Below are positions 17,672 to 26,735 of a stretch of 64,000 nucleotides of DNA, piece by piece; positions within the stretch are counted from its first letter, which is position 1; the number at the start of each line of letters is the position of its first letter. The notes below the pieces were generated by a model, which did not search any database, had not been told where the DNA came from, and saw only the letters and a list, made by a program, of their open reading frames with translations. The stretch covers positions 22,341 through 86,340 of the forward strand of contig CAIOLO010000009.1 of the NCBI GenBank assembly GCA_903859155.1. Reading direction: 5' to 3'. Made by a program: the position numbers and the translations under genes. The DNA comes from an uncultured beta proteobacterium (GTDB lineage: Bacteria; Pseudomonadota; Gammaproteobacteria; Burkholderiales; SG8-39).

Positions 17672-18649
17672 TTATTCCGGCTCGATCTTCGCCGCCTTCA
17701 CCAGTTTGCCGAACAGCTCGTTGCTGCGCCGTATGTAAGCGGTGAACTCCTCGGGATTCGCGGTTTCGACGACGACGCCCAGATCGAGCAGCTTCTCCAC
17801 CAGTTCGGGCTGCATCACGGCGCGATGGGTCTCCTCGTACAGGCGCCGCACCATCGGCTGTGGCATGCCCGCCGGTCCGAGAAAGCCGTTCCAGCTGGGC
17901 GGCCGGTCGTAACCGGGCAATCCCTCGCCGATGGTTGGAACCTCGGGCATGCGCGAGAAGCGCTTGCCGGCGTTGATGGCCAGCATTTTTATCTTGCCCG
18001 CTTTGATCTGCGGCGCGAAGGTGCCGACGATGCCGTAGAGCAGCTGGATCTGCCCTGCGAGCAGATCGGAGAACGCCGTGCCGCCGGTCTTGTAGGGAAC
18101 ATGCAGCATCTGCACGCCGGCCAGCTGTTCCACCATCACGCCCGAGAGATGGTGGGTGGTGCCGACGCCGGAGCTGCCGTAGGCAAGCTTGCCGGGATTG
18201 CGCTTCGCATACTCGATTGCATCGGTCATGGTGTTGAAACCCAGCGCAGGATTCGCCACCACGCCGGAAACCGTTTCGCCCAGAAGGATGATGGGCGAGA
18301 AATCCTTCGGCGCTTCGTAAGGCGTGTTTTTGGTGATGAATTTGCGAAGCACCAGCGCACTCACCGAACCGAGCATGATGGTGTAGCCGTCGGGCGCCGC
18401 GCGTGCCGTCATGCTCACGCCGATCGAGCCGCCTGCGCCGGCCTGGGCTTCCACGATCACCGGCTGGCCCAGGGTTTCGGTCAGGCGCTGTGCCACCAGG
18501 CGCGCCAGCGGATCGGCGCCGCCGCCCGCACCCAGGGTCTGGATCATCCGGATCGGCTTGGCAGGATAGGTCTGTGCGCGCACGTGCTGCGCGCTCGTCG
18601 CAGCCGCCAACACCAGGGCGGCCATCATGGCCAGTTCGAATCGATTCAT
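17672..18649 (-). CDS. Bug/TctC-family substrate-binding protein (tandem copy 2)
   Basis: 325 residues, clearly a close paralogue of the protein encoded just downstream: both share RMIQ.LG.GGG.DPLAR, the DGYTI segment, LRKF.T, GVGTTHHLSGV and the ending AAKIEPE. Signal peptide cleaves near VRAQ. ATG 18649 lies 32 bases after the stop of the Rieske oxygenase gene on the same strand, so it is likely co-transcribed with it. The ligand may therefore be an aromatic acid handled by that oxygenase, which is inference from position. Confidence 0.93.
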   Translation of the reverse strand: MNRFELAMMAALVLAAATSAQHVRAQTYPAKPIRMIQTLGAGGGADPLARLVAQRLTETLGQPVIVEAQAGAGGSIGVSMTARAAPDGYTIMLGSVSALVLRKFITKNTPYEAPKDFSPIILLGETVSGVVANPALGFNTMTDAIEYAKRNPGKLAYGSSGVGTTHHLSGVMVEQLAGVQMLHVPYKTGGTAFSDLLAGQIQLLYGIVGTFAPQIKAGKIKMLAINAGKRFSRMPEVPTIGEGLPGYDRPPSWNGFLGPAGMPQPMVRRLYEETHRAVMQPELVEKLLDLGVVVETANPEEFTAYIRRSNELFGKLVKAAKIEPE

Positions 18650-18681
18650 GCGCGTGCTCCTCAGTATCCAATGGCAGTTGT

Positions 18682-20022
18682 TCACAAAAATGCCTTTTTA
18701 CCGGCCAGACCGGCTTCCATCATCCGCGCCCATTCGCGGTAGGGCTCGTGCAGAGCGACTTCGTTGAACATGTTCCAGACACCCTGTGCGCTGGCGCCCG
18801 GCTTCAACCCGAGTTCGCGCGACAGATCATTGTCCGGCGCCAGCGCCGCAGTCCCGCGCGCGTAGCCATCCACCCAGTCAAAGCCGGTCGCGCTGAATCC
18901 CCGCTGCACATCCGCGTAGCTCACCGTGTCGTCGGGCGTGGCCATGCCGCCGGGATTGAAAAAGTCCTCGAACTGGCGCAGCCGCCGCGCCCGCACCTCG
19001 GCGCTCTCCCCCTTCGAGGCGAGGCAGTAGCTGTGCATTTCGGTAAGGTCCACCGCCAGCGGCCGGATGACGCGCAGGATCACGCCGGCGGCATCGTTGA
19101 TCTGCATGTTGGGAAACACCCCCAGCTGCCGCAGCCGCAACATCCACTCCGCGCGCACATCGCCGACACGCTCGCGGATCGCCCCGATCATCGGCCAGAT
19201 GGGCCGCTTGGTGCGCTCGGGCTGGTCCGCCCAGGTGCAGGAGTGGCCGTTGGCGAAGCTGTACATTCCGCCCACCGCCTCGCCGCGCGTGCCCCAGTCG
19301 TACTGGCGCGCCTCCTGATGCCCATCGCCCTTCCTGCGCCGCGCCACCACATCCATGAAGCTGGTGTGCGTGGAGGTCAGGTGATAGGCATCGAGCGCAT
19401 TGTCCAGTTGCAGCTTCCAGTTGGCGCGGAAAGTATAGGTGCTGCGCCCGGGCACGAATTCCAGCCCCTGCTCGCCCTGGTCGATGCTGATATCGAGAAG
19501 GGTGCGCATGTCGCCAAGCCACACCTCCAGCGGCGGCACATCCGGTGACAGGCTCGCGAAGATCATGCCGCGGTAGTTGCCCACCCTCGCCACCGGCAGC
19601 AGGTCGTGATTTCCGGCATCGAACGCCGCGGCATAGCAACCGGCCTTGCGATCCTTGATATCCACATTTTTTCCGGCCGAGTCGTAGGCCCAGCCGTGAT
19701 AGGGACAGACGTGATATTTGGCGTTGCCTGCACTCGCGCGGCACACCGTCGCCCCCTTGTGGCGGCAGGCATTGACGAAAGCGCCGATATTGCCCCGCGC
19801 ATCGCGGCTGACAATAATCGGCGTGCGGCCAATCTGGCTTGCGACAAAATCGTGCGCTTTGGCGATTTCGGATTCGAGCGTGATGAAATTCCAGTTGCGC
19901 TCGAAAATGTATTTCATTTCCAGTTCGAAAATTTTCGGGTCGGTAAAGGCGTCGCGATGCACGCGGAAGACGCCCTCCCCGGGCCGGTCGTCGACATACT
20001 GCCTGATGTTCTCTATATCCAT
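18682..20022 (-). CDS. Rieske non-heme iron oxygenase, alpha subunit
   Basis: 446 residues. The Rieske cluster motif is CRHKGA (Cys-x-His) and CPYHGW (Cys-x-x-His), 17 residues apart, near residues 85-108. The mononuclear iron site is in the C-terminal domain: DNALDAYHLTSTHTSF gives the conserved Asp, His and His. The layout matches benzoate/anthranilate dioxygenase-like large subunits. No beta subunit, ferredoxin or reductase gene is adjacent, so electrons must come from proteins encoded elsewhere. It leads a likely operon with the tandem Bug genes. Substrate probably an aromatic acid (inference). Confidence 0.93.
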   Translation of the reverse strand: MDIENIRQYVDDRPGEGVFRVHRDAFTDPKIFELEMKYIFERNWNFITLESEIAKAHDFVASQIGRTPIIVSRDARGNIGAFVNACRHKGATVCRASAGNAKYHVCPYHGWAYDSAGKNVDIKDRKAGCYAAAFDAGNHDLLPVARVGNYRGMIFASLSPDVPPLEVWLGDMRTLLDISIDQGEQGLEFVPGRSTYTFRANWKLQLDNALDAYHLTSTHTSFMDVVARRRKGDGHQEARQYDWGTRGEAVGGMYSFANGHSCTWADQPERTKRPIWPMIGAIRERVGDVRAEWMLRLRQLGVFPNMQINDAAGVILRVIRPLAVDLTEMHSYCLASKGESAEVRARRLRQFEDFFNPGGMATPDDTVSYADVQRGFSATGFDWVDGYARGTAALAPDNDLSRELGLKPGASAQGVWNMFNEVALHEPYREWARMMEAGLAGKKAFL

Positions 20023-20387
20023 AGGGGCTTGTGTTTGCGATTATCCGAGGTGCGCTAGTTGAAACCGCCGTCGCATAAAGCTTGCGCCGGCTGTCGGAAG
20101 CAGCGCGGCGAGCTTTTGGCCGCGCGGTGGCAGATTGTAGACCGCCGTCGCATAAAGCTTGCGCCGGCTGTCGGAAGCAGCGCGGCGAGCTTTTGGCCGC
20201 GCGGTGCCAGATTGTAGACCGCCGGCGCAGGCGGAATTAGTTGATCTGCATCAAATTCGATGGCGATTGGCACGCGGCGCCTGTGGCTCGGCCGCCGCCC
20301 GTATGCGACACTCATCCGGCGGCGCCAGCCGGTCCACCGCCGGCCGGCGGCGGACCGGCCTCGAACCTTCGCATTGGAGACAAGCAA
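20023..20387. other. divergent intergenic region with tandem repeat
   Basis: 365 bases between the Rieske gene (minus) and the DUF47 gene (plus). It holds a 77-bp tandem repeat (listed separately) and a GC-rich, proline-codon-like stretch just before the DUF47 ribosome site. Both flanking promoters should lie here. I see no coding frame with known similarity. Confidence 0.5.
20064..20224. repeat. 77-bp direct tandem repeat, two full copies plus a 7-bp third start
   Basis: Two 77-base units begin at 20064 and 20141 and differ at a single base (ggtGgcag against ggtGccag); a third copy starts at 20218 but stops after about seven bases. Each unit has imperfect inverted arms, aagcttgcgccg against cggcgagctt, able to form a hairpin. 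The period is not a multiple of three, so this is not a coding repeat. Confidence 0.9.
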
Positions 20388-21044
20388 ATGGTAGCCAGAA
20401 CCCTGGGCAGGCTGATCGCCTCGATGTCGCCGCGCAGCGACGATTATTTCAATCTGTTCAATGAATTGACCGCCTGTACGGTACGCGGCGCCAAGCTGCT
20501 GGCCAAACTCAGCCTGGAGCCGGACCCGGTGGCCTTCGACCTGCTGTTCGCCGACATCCAGAAAGCCGAGGGCGAGGCCGACAATGTCACCCGCAATATC
20601 TTCATGAGCCTGCACAAATCCTTCATCACCCCGTTCGACCGCTGGGAGATCAAGGACCTGGCCAAGGCATTGGACGACATGATTGACTGCATGGAGGATA
20701 TTCCCCAGCGCGCCAAGCTTTACGGCCCGGGAAGCTTCACGCCGGAAATGGCCGCGCTTGGCCAGATTATGCTGCGCGCCACGGAGAAGGTGCAGGAGGC
20801 GGTGGCGCTGTTGTCGGACATGAAGAACGCCGAGCGCATCCTGACGATCTGCCAGGAAATCGGCGATATCGAGAGCGAGGCCGACCGCGTCATGCGCGCC
20901 GGGATGCAGCGCCTGTTTGCCGATGGCTCGGATGCGCGCAAACTGATCCGCGACAAGGAACTCTACGAATTGTTCGAGGAGGCCGTCGACCGCAGCGAGG
21001 ACGCGGCCGATGTCATCCACGGCGTAGTGCTGGAACGCATATGA
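20388..21044 (+). CDS. DUF47 (PhoU-like) phosphate-transport accessory protein
   Basis: 218 residues, nearly all alpha-helical, with the acidic motifs of PhoU/DUF47 proteins (e.g. FDLLFADIQKAEGEAD and EIGDIESEADRV), which bind metal clusters. Start ATG 20388 has GGAGACAAGCAA in front; an in-frame extension upstream is proline-rich and not conserved-looking. Its last codons overlap the start of the phosphate transporter gene by four bases (ATGA), so the two are translationally coupled. Family members act with Pit-type permeases in low-affinity phosphate uptake. Confidence 0.93.
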   Translation: MVARTLGRLIASMSPRSDDYFNLFNELTACTVRGAKLLAKLSLEPDPVAFDLLFADIQKAEGEADNVTRNIFMSLHKSFITPFDRWEIKDLAKALDDMIDCMEDIPQRAKLYGPGSFTPEMAALGQIMLRATEKVQEAVALLSDMKNAERILTICQEIGDIESEADRVMRAGMQRLFADGSDARKLIRDKELYELFEEAVDRSEDAADVIHGVVLERI

Positions 21045-22066
21045 CCGACCAGGTTTTCCTGGTCATGGTGGTCCTGGTCGTCGTGGCGTTGGTATTCGAT
21101 TTCATGAACGGCTTCCACGACTCGGCCAACTCGATCGCGCTCATGGTCTCCACCCGTCTGCTGACGCCGCAGGCCGCGGTCGCGTGGGCCGCATTCTTCA
21201 ATTTCATCGCCTTCCTGGTATTCGGTCTTAGTGTGGCCAAGACCGTCGGGGCGGGCATTATCGAGCCGGCAATCGTTGACAATGCGGTGATCTTCGGCGC
21301 GCTGTGTGGTGCCATCATCTGGAACATCATCACCTGGTGGTTCGGCATCCCCTCGTCGTCATCCCATGCCCTGGTAGGCGGCCTGGTCGGGGCTGGACTG
21401 GCCAAGGCTGGATGGGACGTCATCATCGCAAAAGGATTGATCAAAACCTCGTCGGCAATTGTGCTCTCTCCTCTGCTGGGGCTGCTGCTCGCGATTGCCT
21501 TCTCGATCGTCGTGTTGTGGATTTTCAGGGATTCATCGCCGGCTTCTACCGAGAACCGCTTCAACAAGGCCCAGTTCATTTCCGCTTCGCTCTACAGCCT
21601 GGGGCACGGCGGCAACGATGCGCAGAAGACCATGGGCATCATCACTGTCCTGCTCTACGCCAACGGCTTCCTGGAAGGCGAGTTCCACGTGCCGTTCTGG
21701 GTGGTGATCACCTGCCATCTGGCCATCGCGCTGGGCACCCTGTTCGGCGGCTGGCGCATCGTCAGGACCATGGGCATGGGCATCACCCGGGTGCGGCCCT
21801 CGGGCGCATTTTGCGCGCAGACAGCGGGCGCTGTGACGCTGTTCCTCGCCACATACCTGGGAATACCGGTATCGACCACGCACACCATCACCGGCGCCAT
21901 CGTCGGCATCGGCCTGTCGCGCCGCCTGTCGGCGGTGCGCTGGAATGTCGCCACGCGCATACTCTGGGCCTGGGTGTTCACCATCCCGGCTTCCGGCCTG
22001 ATCGCGGCATCCTTCTGGTACCTCGGGCAAAGCTTCCTGGTTCAGGCAAAACCGCTGATCCCGTAA
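21041..22066 (+). CDS. pit: inorganic phosphate transporter, PiT family
   Basis: 341 residues with about ten membrane segments. The duplicated PiT signature is visible: FDFMNGFHDSANSIA near the N-terminus and SLGHGGNDAQKTMG in the second half, both with the conserved Asn-Asp. VSTTHTITGAIVGIG near the C-terminus is also typical. It imports phosphate with protons or metal-phosphate. Coupled to the DUF47 gene by a four-base overlap, a common PiT arrangement. Confidence 0.95.
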   Translation: MTDQVFLVMVVLVVVALVFDFMNGFHDSANSIALMVSTRLLTPQAAVAWAAFFNFIAFLVFGLSVAKTVGAGIIEPAIVDNAVIFGALCGAIIWNIITWWFGIPSSSSHALVGGLVGAGLAKAGWDVIIAKGLIKTSSAIVLSPLLGLLLAIAFSIVVLWIFRDSSPASTENRFNKAQFISASLYSLGHGGNDAQKTMGIITVLLYANGFLEGEFHVPFWVVITCHLAIALGTLFGGWRIVRTMGMGITRVRPSGAFCAQTAGAVTLFLATYLGIPVSTTHTITGAIVGIGLSRRLSAVRWNVATRILWAWVFTIPASGLIAASFWYLGQSFLVQAKPLIP

Positions 22067-22082
22067 GCGATTGCGCGGCGCG

Positions 22083-22892
22083 TTACGCCGGTTTCTTGTC
22101 GCGGACCGTCACCGGCGAGCCGCGCCCTATGCCCAGCCCCTGGTCCGCGCTCATTTCCGAGCGTGCCACCTCCAGCACGCCGAAGGAGTTGAGCAGCGCC
22201 AGGTATTCCCCCGGCGGGGCGTCGCTGTAAGTCGCGCGGAAGGCAATCTGCTGGCCACCGGCTTCCACCACCGGTTGCTTCATGCCGGCAAGCAGACTGG
22301 CATCGATGTTGGTGATCAGGTTGCCGAAATTGTCAACAGTAATGACGACGCCCTGAATTCCCCCGTGAATCACCTCCGGATCATCGACCCAGGACGGGGT
22401 GATGTCCGAAGCCGCCGCGCCGAGATCTTCGGGGCGGCAGGCGCCGCTCGCCAGCGCCGCCGCGATCGGCGCATACAGGTCGCGGCCGTGAAAAGTCCCG
22501 GCGGTAAATTTAAGCCCGATACACCCGAGACGTTTCAGGTCGATCCGGTAGACCGCGGCGGCGCCGGCGACCACCGGTGCCAGCACGCCGTTGTCGGGAC
22601 CCAGAAAACAATGTCCGTCGACCACCGCCACCAGCGCCTGCGGTTCCAACCGGGCACCGGGATCCACAACGCACAGGTGCACCGTGCCGGCCGGAAAATA
22701 GCGGTAGGCGCGCGACAGCCAGAAACCGGCTTCGGCGGGCCATTGCACCACCGCATCGTGGGTGAGGTCGACAATCTTCGCCTCGAGGAAGCGCGACAGG
22801 ATCACCCCCTTGATGGTCGCCACGAAGGACCCCTTGTTGGCGGTATCGGTGGTCACGGTAATGACGCCGCAAGGCTTGAATTCTTTTTGCAT
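22083..22892 (-). CDS. SAM hydroxide adenosyltransferase (DUF62/SAM hydrolase) family protein
   Basis: 269 residues. The family motif of an aspartate-rich N-terminus is seen (VITVTTDTANKGSFVATIKG, then IVDLTHDAV), as are CVVDPGARL and GPDNGVLAPV. The C-terminal domain holds VITVDNFGNLITNI, also a hallmark. Members hydrolyse S-adenosylmethionine to adenosine and methionine or, in chlorinases/fluorinases, add a halide. ATG 22892 is preferred over TTG 22919. Convergent with the phosphate transporter; no functional link is evident. Confidence 0.9.
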   Translation of the reverse strand: MQKEFKPCGVITVTTDTANKGSFVATIKGVILSRFLEAKIVDLTHDAVVQWPAEAGFWLSRAYRYFPAGTVHLCVVDPGARLEPQALVAVVDGHCFLGPDNGVLAPVVAGAAAVYRIDLKRLGCIGLKFTAGTFHGRDLYAPIAAALASGACRPEDLGAAASDITPSWVDDPEVIHGGIQGVVITVDNFGNLITNIDASLLAGMKQPVVEAGGQQIAFRATYSDAPPGEYLALLNSFGVLEVARSEMSADQGLGIGRGSPVTVRDKKPA

Positions 22893-23063
22893 GATCGATA
22901 TCCACCCGGCTTTGGACAAATGTTTTCGGAATGCGAAACCACGGTAACGTGGAAACGGCCCGGAGGCAAGCAGCGTTCGGCAGCCAGCGGGCAGTACGGT
23001 TCAGGCAGTGCGGGTTATTATCGCGACTGCTGTCACAACGTTTCCTTTGCGGAGGGCGACTTC

Positions 23064-24035
23064 ATGTTTGGTTGGTTCCGGGCTTGCCCCTTGCTGTTGG
23101 CCGCCGCGCTGGTGGCCTCGATCAATACGGCGCAGGCACAGACCTATCCGGTCAAACCCATCCGCCTGGTGGTGCCGATTGTCCCCGGCGGCAGCGTCGA
23201 TCTGCTGGCGCGGCGTTTCGCGCAAAAGATGATGGAGACCCTGGGCCAGCCGCTGGTGGTGGAAAACATCTCCGGGGCGAGCGGCACCATCGGCGCGGCC
23301 CAGGTGGCGCGCGCCGCGCCCGACGGCTACACCATCATGTGGGCCACGGTGGGCGAGACCATCGTTTATCGCTTCATGTCGCGCAACCAGCCCTACGATT
23401 CGCTGAAGGATTTCACCCCGCTGATGGCCGCGGTCACCGTGGTCACGCTGATCGCCGCGCACCCCTCGGTGCCGGGCAACACTTTGCGCGAAGTGATCGA
23501 CTACGCGCGCGCCAACCCGGGCAAGCTCGCCTACGCAAGCGCCGGCATCGGCTCGTATTTCCACATGGCCGGGGAGATGTTCAAGTCGCACACCGGGCTG
23601 GATATCCTGCACGTGCCCTACAAGGGCGTGCCGCCCGCCCTGCAGGGCCTCGCGACCGGGCAGGTGCAATTGATGTTCGTCTCGGCCTTCTCCTCCAGGC
23701 CGATGCTGGGCAAACTGAAGATCCTGGCGGTCAACGAACCCAGGCGCTACGCCGCGATGCCCGGCGTCCCCGCGGCCAACGAGACCATGCCCGGCTTTGA
23801 AAAACTGCCCACCTGGTATGCCTTCTTCGGCCCCGCCGCCATGCCCCGTCCGATCGTGATGCGGCTCAACGAGGAAATGAACAAGGTGCTGGCCGCGGCG
23901 GACATGAAGGAATTTTTCGACACCAATGCCGTTCTCCCGATCGGCGGTACGCCCGAGGACCTGGGCGAGGCCTTGAAGAGTGACATCGGGGCCTACGCAA
24001 GAGTCGTCAAGCTGGCCAATCTGAAACCTGAATAA
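23064..24035 (+). CDS. Bug/TctC-family substrate-binding protein
   Basis: 323 residues with a signal peptide (cleavage near TAQA) and the hallmarks YPVKPIRLVVPIVPGGSVD, VVENISGASGTIGAAQVARA and HVPYKGVPPA. GGAGGG precedes ATG 23064. The iron-containing alcohol dehydrogenase starts 22 bases after its stop, so the two are likely one transcript. Periplasmic; ligand unknown. Confidence 0.93.
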   Translation: MFGWFRACPLLLAAALVASINTAQAQTYPVKPIRLVVPIVPGGSVDLLARRFAQKMMETLGQPLVVENISGASGTIGAAQVARAAPDGYTIMWATVGETIVYRFMSRNQPYDSLKDFTPLMAAVTVVTLIAAHPSVPGNTLREVIDYARANPGKLAYASAGIGSYFHMAGEMFKSHTGLDILHVPYKGVPPALQGLATGQVQLMFVSAFSSRPMLGKLKILAVNEPRRYAAMPGVPAANETMPGFEKLPTWYAFFGPAAMPRPIVMRLNEEMNKVLAAADMKEFFDTNAVLPIGGTPEDLGEALKSDIGAYARVVKLANLKPE

Positions 24036-24057
24036 ATCATTTTCAACAGGAAAACCC

Positions 24058-25197
24058 ATGGCACCTTCCCTTCCGCTACCCCCTGTCACTTCGCCGCTGC
24101 TGCAATTGCCGCGCATACAGTTCGCCTTCGGCGCCATCAGCATGCTGCCCGCGGAACTGGCGCATCTGGGCGTGAAGAAACCCTTGTTCCTCACCGACCG
24201 CGGCCTGATTGCCGCGGGCGTGTTCGACAAGGTGCGCGCCGCCATGCCCAAAGGCGCGGACCTGGTGGTCTTTGACAGCATCCCCGAAAACCCCACCGTT
24301 GCCGGCGTGGAAGCGGCGCTGGCGCTCTATCGTGAACGCGGCTGCGACGGGGTGATCGCGGTGGGCGGCGGTTCGGTGATCGACTCGGGCAAAGCCACCG
24401 CGGTGATGGCCACCCACCCCGGGCGCCTTCCGGAGTATTTCCGCAAACCCGAGAAGATCGGGCCCAACGTTGCCCCGCTGGTGGCCATCCCGACGACCTC
24501 GGGCACCGGCAGTGAAGTCTCGCGCGGCGCGGGCATCCACGCCACACCCACCAGCCGCGGCGAGGGCATCAACGGGCCCTACATCGTGCCCAAGCTCGCC
24601 ATCTGCGATCCGGAGCTCACCTTCACGCTCCCCAAGCACCTCACCGCCGCCACCGGCATGGATGCGCTGTCGCATGCGGTGGAGAATTACCTGGCCAAGG
24701 GCAACAATCCGCTGGGCGATGCCATCGCGCTGGATGCCATCCGCCGCGTGTTTGCCTGGCTGCCCAAGGCGGTGGCCAACGACCGCGAGGCGCGCTACCA
24801 CATGATGATGGCCTCGATGGAGGCGATGATGCCGTGCAAGGGCCTGGGCGCCGGGCATGCGCTGGCCAACAGCTTCGGCGACCAGGGCCTGCACCATGGC
24901 ACGCTGGTGACCCTCGCCTTGCCGGCGGTGCTGCGCCGCCTGGATGCCCATGCCGGCGACAAACTCAAAGCCATGGCCGAAGCGATGGGCCTGGAAAAGG
25001 GCCGTCACGCGGCCGCGGGCATCGCCGAGATGAACGAACGCCTGGGGCTGCCTGCGAACATGAAGCAATACGGCTATAAAGTGGTGAACCTTGACGAACT
25101 GGTCAATGAAGCGCACCAAAGCTGGTTCAACCACACCGCGCCGCACCACCATTCCCTGGCCGAGTATCGGGAGATCATCGAGGAGGTGCTGGGATAG
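24058..25197 (+). CDS. iron-containing alcohol dehydrogenase
   Basis: 379 residues of the group III (Fe-dependent) alcohol dehydrogenase family. The NAD-binding motif is AVGGGSVIDSGKA near residue 102, followed by PTTSGTGSE. The metal ligands are in MDALSHAVENYL and in GAGHALANSFGDQGLHHG. AGGAAAACCC precedes ATG 24058. It sits directly after a Bug gene, and family relatives include maleylacetate reductases and 4-hydroxybutyrate dehydrogenases; the exact substrate is not determinable. Confidence 0.92.
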   Translation: MAPSLPLPPVTSPLLQLPRIQFAFGAISMLPAELAHLGVKKPLFLTDRGLIAAGVFDKVRAAMPKGADLVVFDSIPENPTVAGVEAALALYRERGCDGVIAVGGGSVIDSGKATAVMATHPGRLPEYFRKPEKIGPNVAPLVAIPTTSGTGSEVSRGAGIHATPTSRGEGINGPYIVPKLAICDPELTFTLPKHLTAATGMDALSHAVENYLAKGNNPLGDAIALDAIRRVFAWLPKAVANDREARYHMMMASMEAMMPCKGLGAGHALANSFGDQGLHHGTLVTLALPAVLRRLDAHAGDKLKAMAEAMGLEKGRHAAAGIAEMNERLGLPANMKQYGYKVVNLDELVNEAHQSWFNHTAPHHHSLAEYREIIEEVLG

Positions 25198-25335
25198 CCG
25201 GCCGCGGCCGGACCGAGGCACGGCCGGCGCGCTTCGCCGCGCTCGCCGCAATCCATAATTTCATGACATTTCGCCGACAAACTTCAATATCGGCGTAATG
25301 TTATTGAATATTCAAATCCTGTATTTGATATCGCA

Positions 25336-25989
25336 CTAAGCAGCGGCAAGCGGCTGGTTCGCCGCCATGGCGCGCTGGTACGCCGCGCGCGCGGTGGTGC
25401 GCGCGAGGTAATCGTTCAGCGCCTGAGGCAGCGCAATCTCGCGCCGCAACGCGCCGGTGAGACAGGTGGTGAGCAGGATGTCCGCGCCGGTAAAGCGCTC
25501 ACCCATCGCATACGGCCCCGCCCCCAATCGCGCCATCGCCGCGTCGGCCTGTTTGGCGAATATTTCGCGCGCCGCCTTCACCGCGTTGGGCGCTTCGCCG
25601 TAGATCGCATGCAGGTCGCCATGGCGGCGGATGATGTACATGGTGTCGGCATCGAGTTCCATCATGCAGAAAAAACACCACATGTCGTAACGGGCGCGCT
25701 CGGCCGGGTCTGTCGGCGGCTGCAGGTTCTTGGCAGTGCCGTAGCAGGTGGTGAGGTAGTTGACGATGGCCGCGCTCTCCGACACCACCACCTCGCCGTC
25801 CTGCAGCGTGGGGATCTTCTGGCTGGGATTGAGCCTGGTGTACTCCGGGGTCAGATTGCCGCCGTTGCGCGAGCCGATCGGGCGGCGCTCATAGTCGAGT
25901 TCCAGCTCATGCATGCTCCAGTGCGCGCGCAGCGTGCGCGGCGTGCCGGCGCCCCAGACGATTTTTCGTTTCTCGCTACCTGTCACCAT
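25336..25989 (-). CDS. glutathione S-transferase
   Basis: 217 residues. The N-terminal thioredoxin-fold domain has KIPTLQDGEVVVSESAAIVNYL, which contains the cis-Pro and the glutathione-binding Glu-Ser pair. The all-helical C-terminal domain contains FTGADILLTTCL with the conserved capping-box Asp. ATG 25989 (MVTGSEKRK) has AGAGGAATT upstream and is preferred over the non-ATG codon at 26022. It follows the carboxymuconolactone decarboxylase-like gene by 60 bases on the same strand. Confidence 0.9.
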   Translation of the reverse strand: MVTGSEKRKIVWGAGTPRTLRAHWSMHELELDYERRPIGSRNGGNLTPEYTRLNPSQKIPTLQDGEVVVSESAAIVNYLTTCYGTAKNLQPPTDPAERARYDMWCFFCMMELDADTMYIIRRHGDLHAIYGEAPNAVKAAREIFAKQADAAMARLGAGPYAMGERFTGADILLTTCLTGALRREIALPQALNDYLARTTARAAYQRAMAANQPLAAA

Positions 25990-26049
25990 TTGCAATTCCT
26001 CTTCCAAAATCGGGGGGCGCAAAGCCCGGGGTGCATCCCCGTTCTTGCG

Positions 26050-26607
26050 TCACTCCGGCAACTGTGGCTTCGCGCCCTCGGGCAGATCGGCCTCAAAGGC
26101 CACGATCAACATCGCCACCATCGCATAAAAGCCGGCGATGGCGGTGATTTCGATGGCCGCCTCCTGGCTCACCTGCGCGATAAGCGCTTTATAAGTCGGA
26201 GCGCTCACCTTGCGCGTTTCCAGCAGTTCGGTGAAATAGTCGTACACCGCCTCCTCGTCCTTTTTCTCGAACACCGGGCGGCGGCGATCGCGGATCGCTT
26301 CGATCACTTCCTTCGCCACGCCCGCCCGCAGTGCCTGCGGCGCGTGCGCATACCACTCGAACTGCGCAGTCCAGTAGCGCGCCACCATTGCAATGGCGAT
26401 CTCCGACAGGCGCTTGGGGACCGAGGTCGCATCGCGCAGCATCGTGCCCAAGGCGGCGCCGCGCTCGCACAATTGCGGGTTGCGCAACAACAGCCCCCAG
26501 GGCCCGTTGACCGCGGGGCCGCCGCCGCGCGTGCCGCCGATCTCATTGGCAAGCCGCAACTGGTGTTCGCTGAGTTCCGCGATTTCAAGCTTTCTGATAC
26601 GTGCCAT
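26050..26607 (-). CDS. carboxymuconolactone decarboxylase/AhpD-like family protein
   Basis: 185 residues, alpha-helical. RLSEIAIAMVARYWTAQFEW and HAPQALRAGV match the family core; the Cys-x-x-Cys of peroxidase-type AhpD is absent, so a reductase role is unlikely and a decarboxylase/lyase-like role is more plausible. GCAGGAGC stands ahead of ATG 26607. It lies divergent from the second molybdenum hydroxylase gene and precedes the GST gene. Confidence 0.88.
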   Translation of the reverse strand: MARIRKLEIAELSEHQLRLANEIGGTRGGGPAVNGPWGLLLRNPQLCERGAALGTMLRDATSVPKRLSEIAIAMVARYWTAQFEWYAHAPQALRAGVAKEVIEAIRDRRRPVFEKKDEEAVYDYFTELLETRKVSAPTYKALIAQVSQEAAIEITAIAGFYAMVAMLIVAFEADLPEGAKPQLPE

Positions 26608-26735
26608 CGTTTGCTCCTGCTGAGAATGATTGCGATTGAGCGCCTCAAAGAACGCGAATTTAGCTCAGATCAAGATTGCGTGCGTCGCGTGCGTTACCAT
26701 AACCGCCATATCAGGCATTTCAGGAAAGAAGGAAT

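Noticed and set aside
22071..23063. Plus-strand open frame in front of the Bug gene at 23.1 kb
   Set aside because: It is the reverse side of the SAM hydrolase-like gene; the signal peptide begins at ATG 23064.
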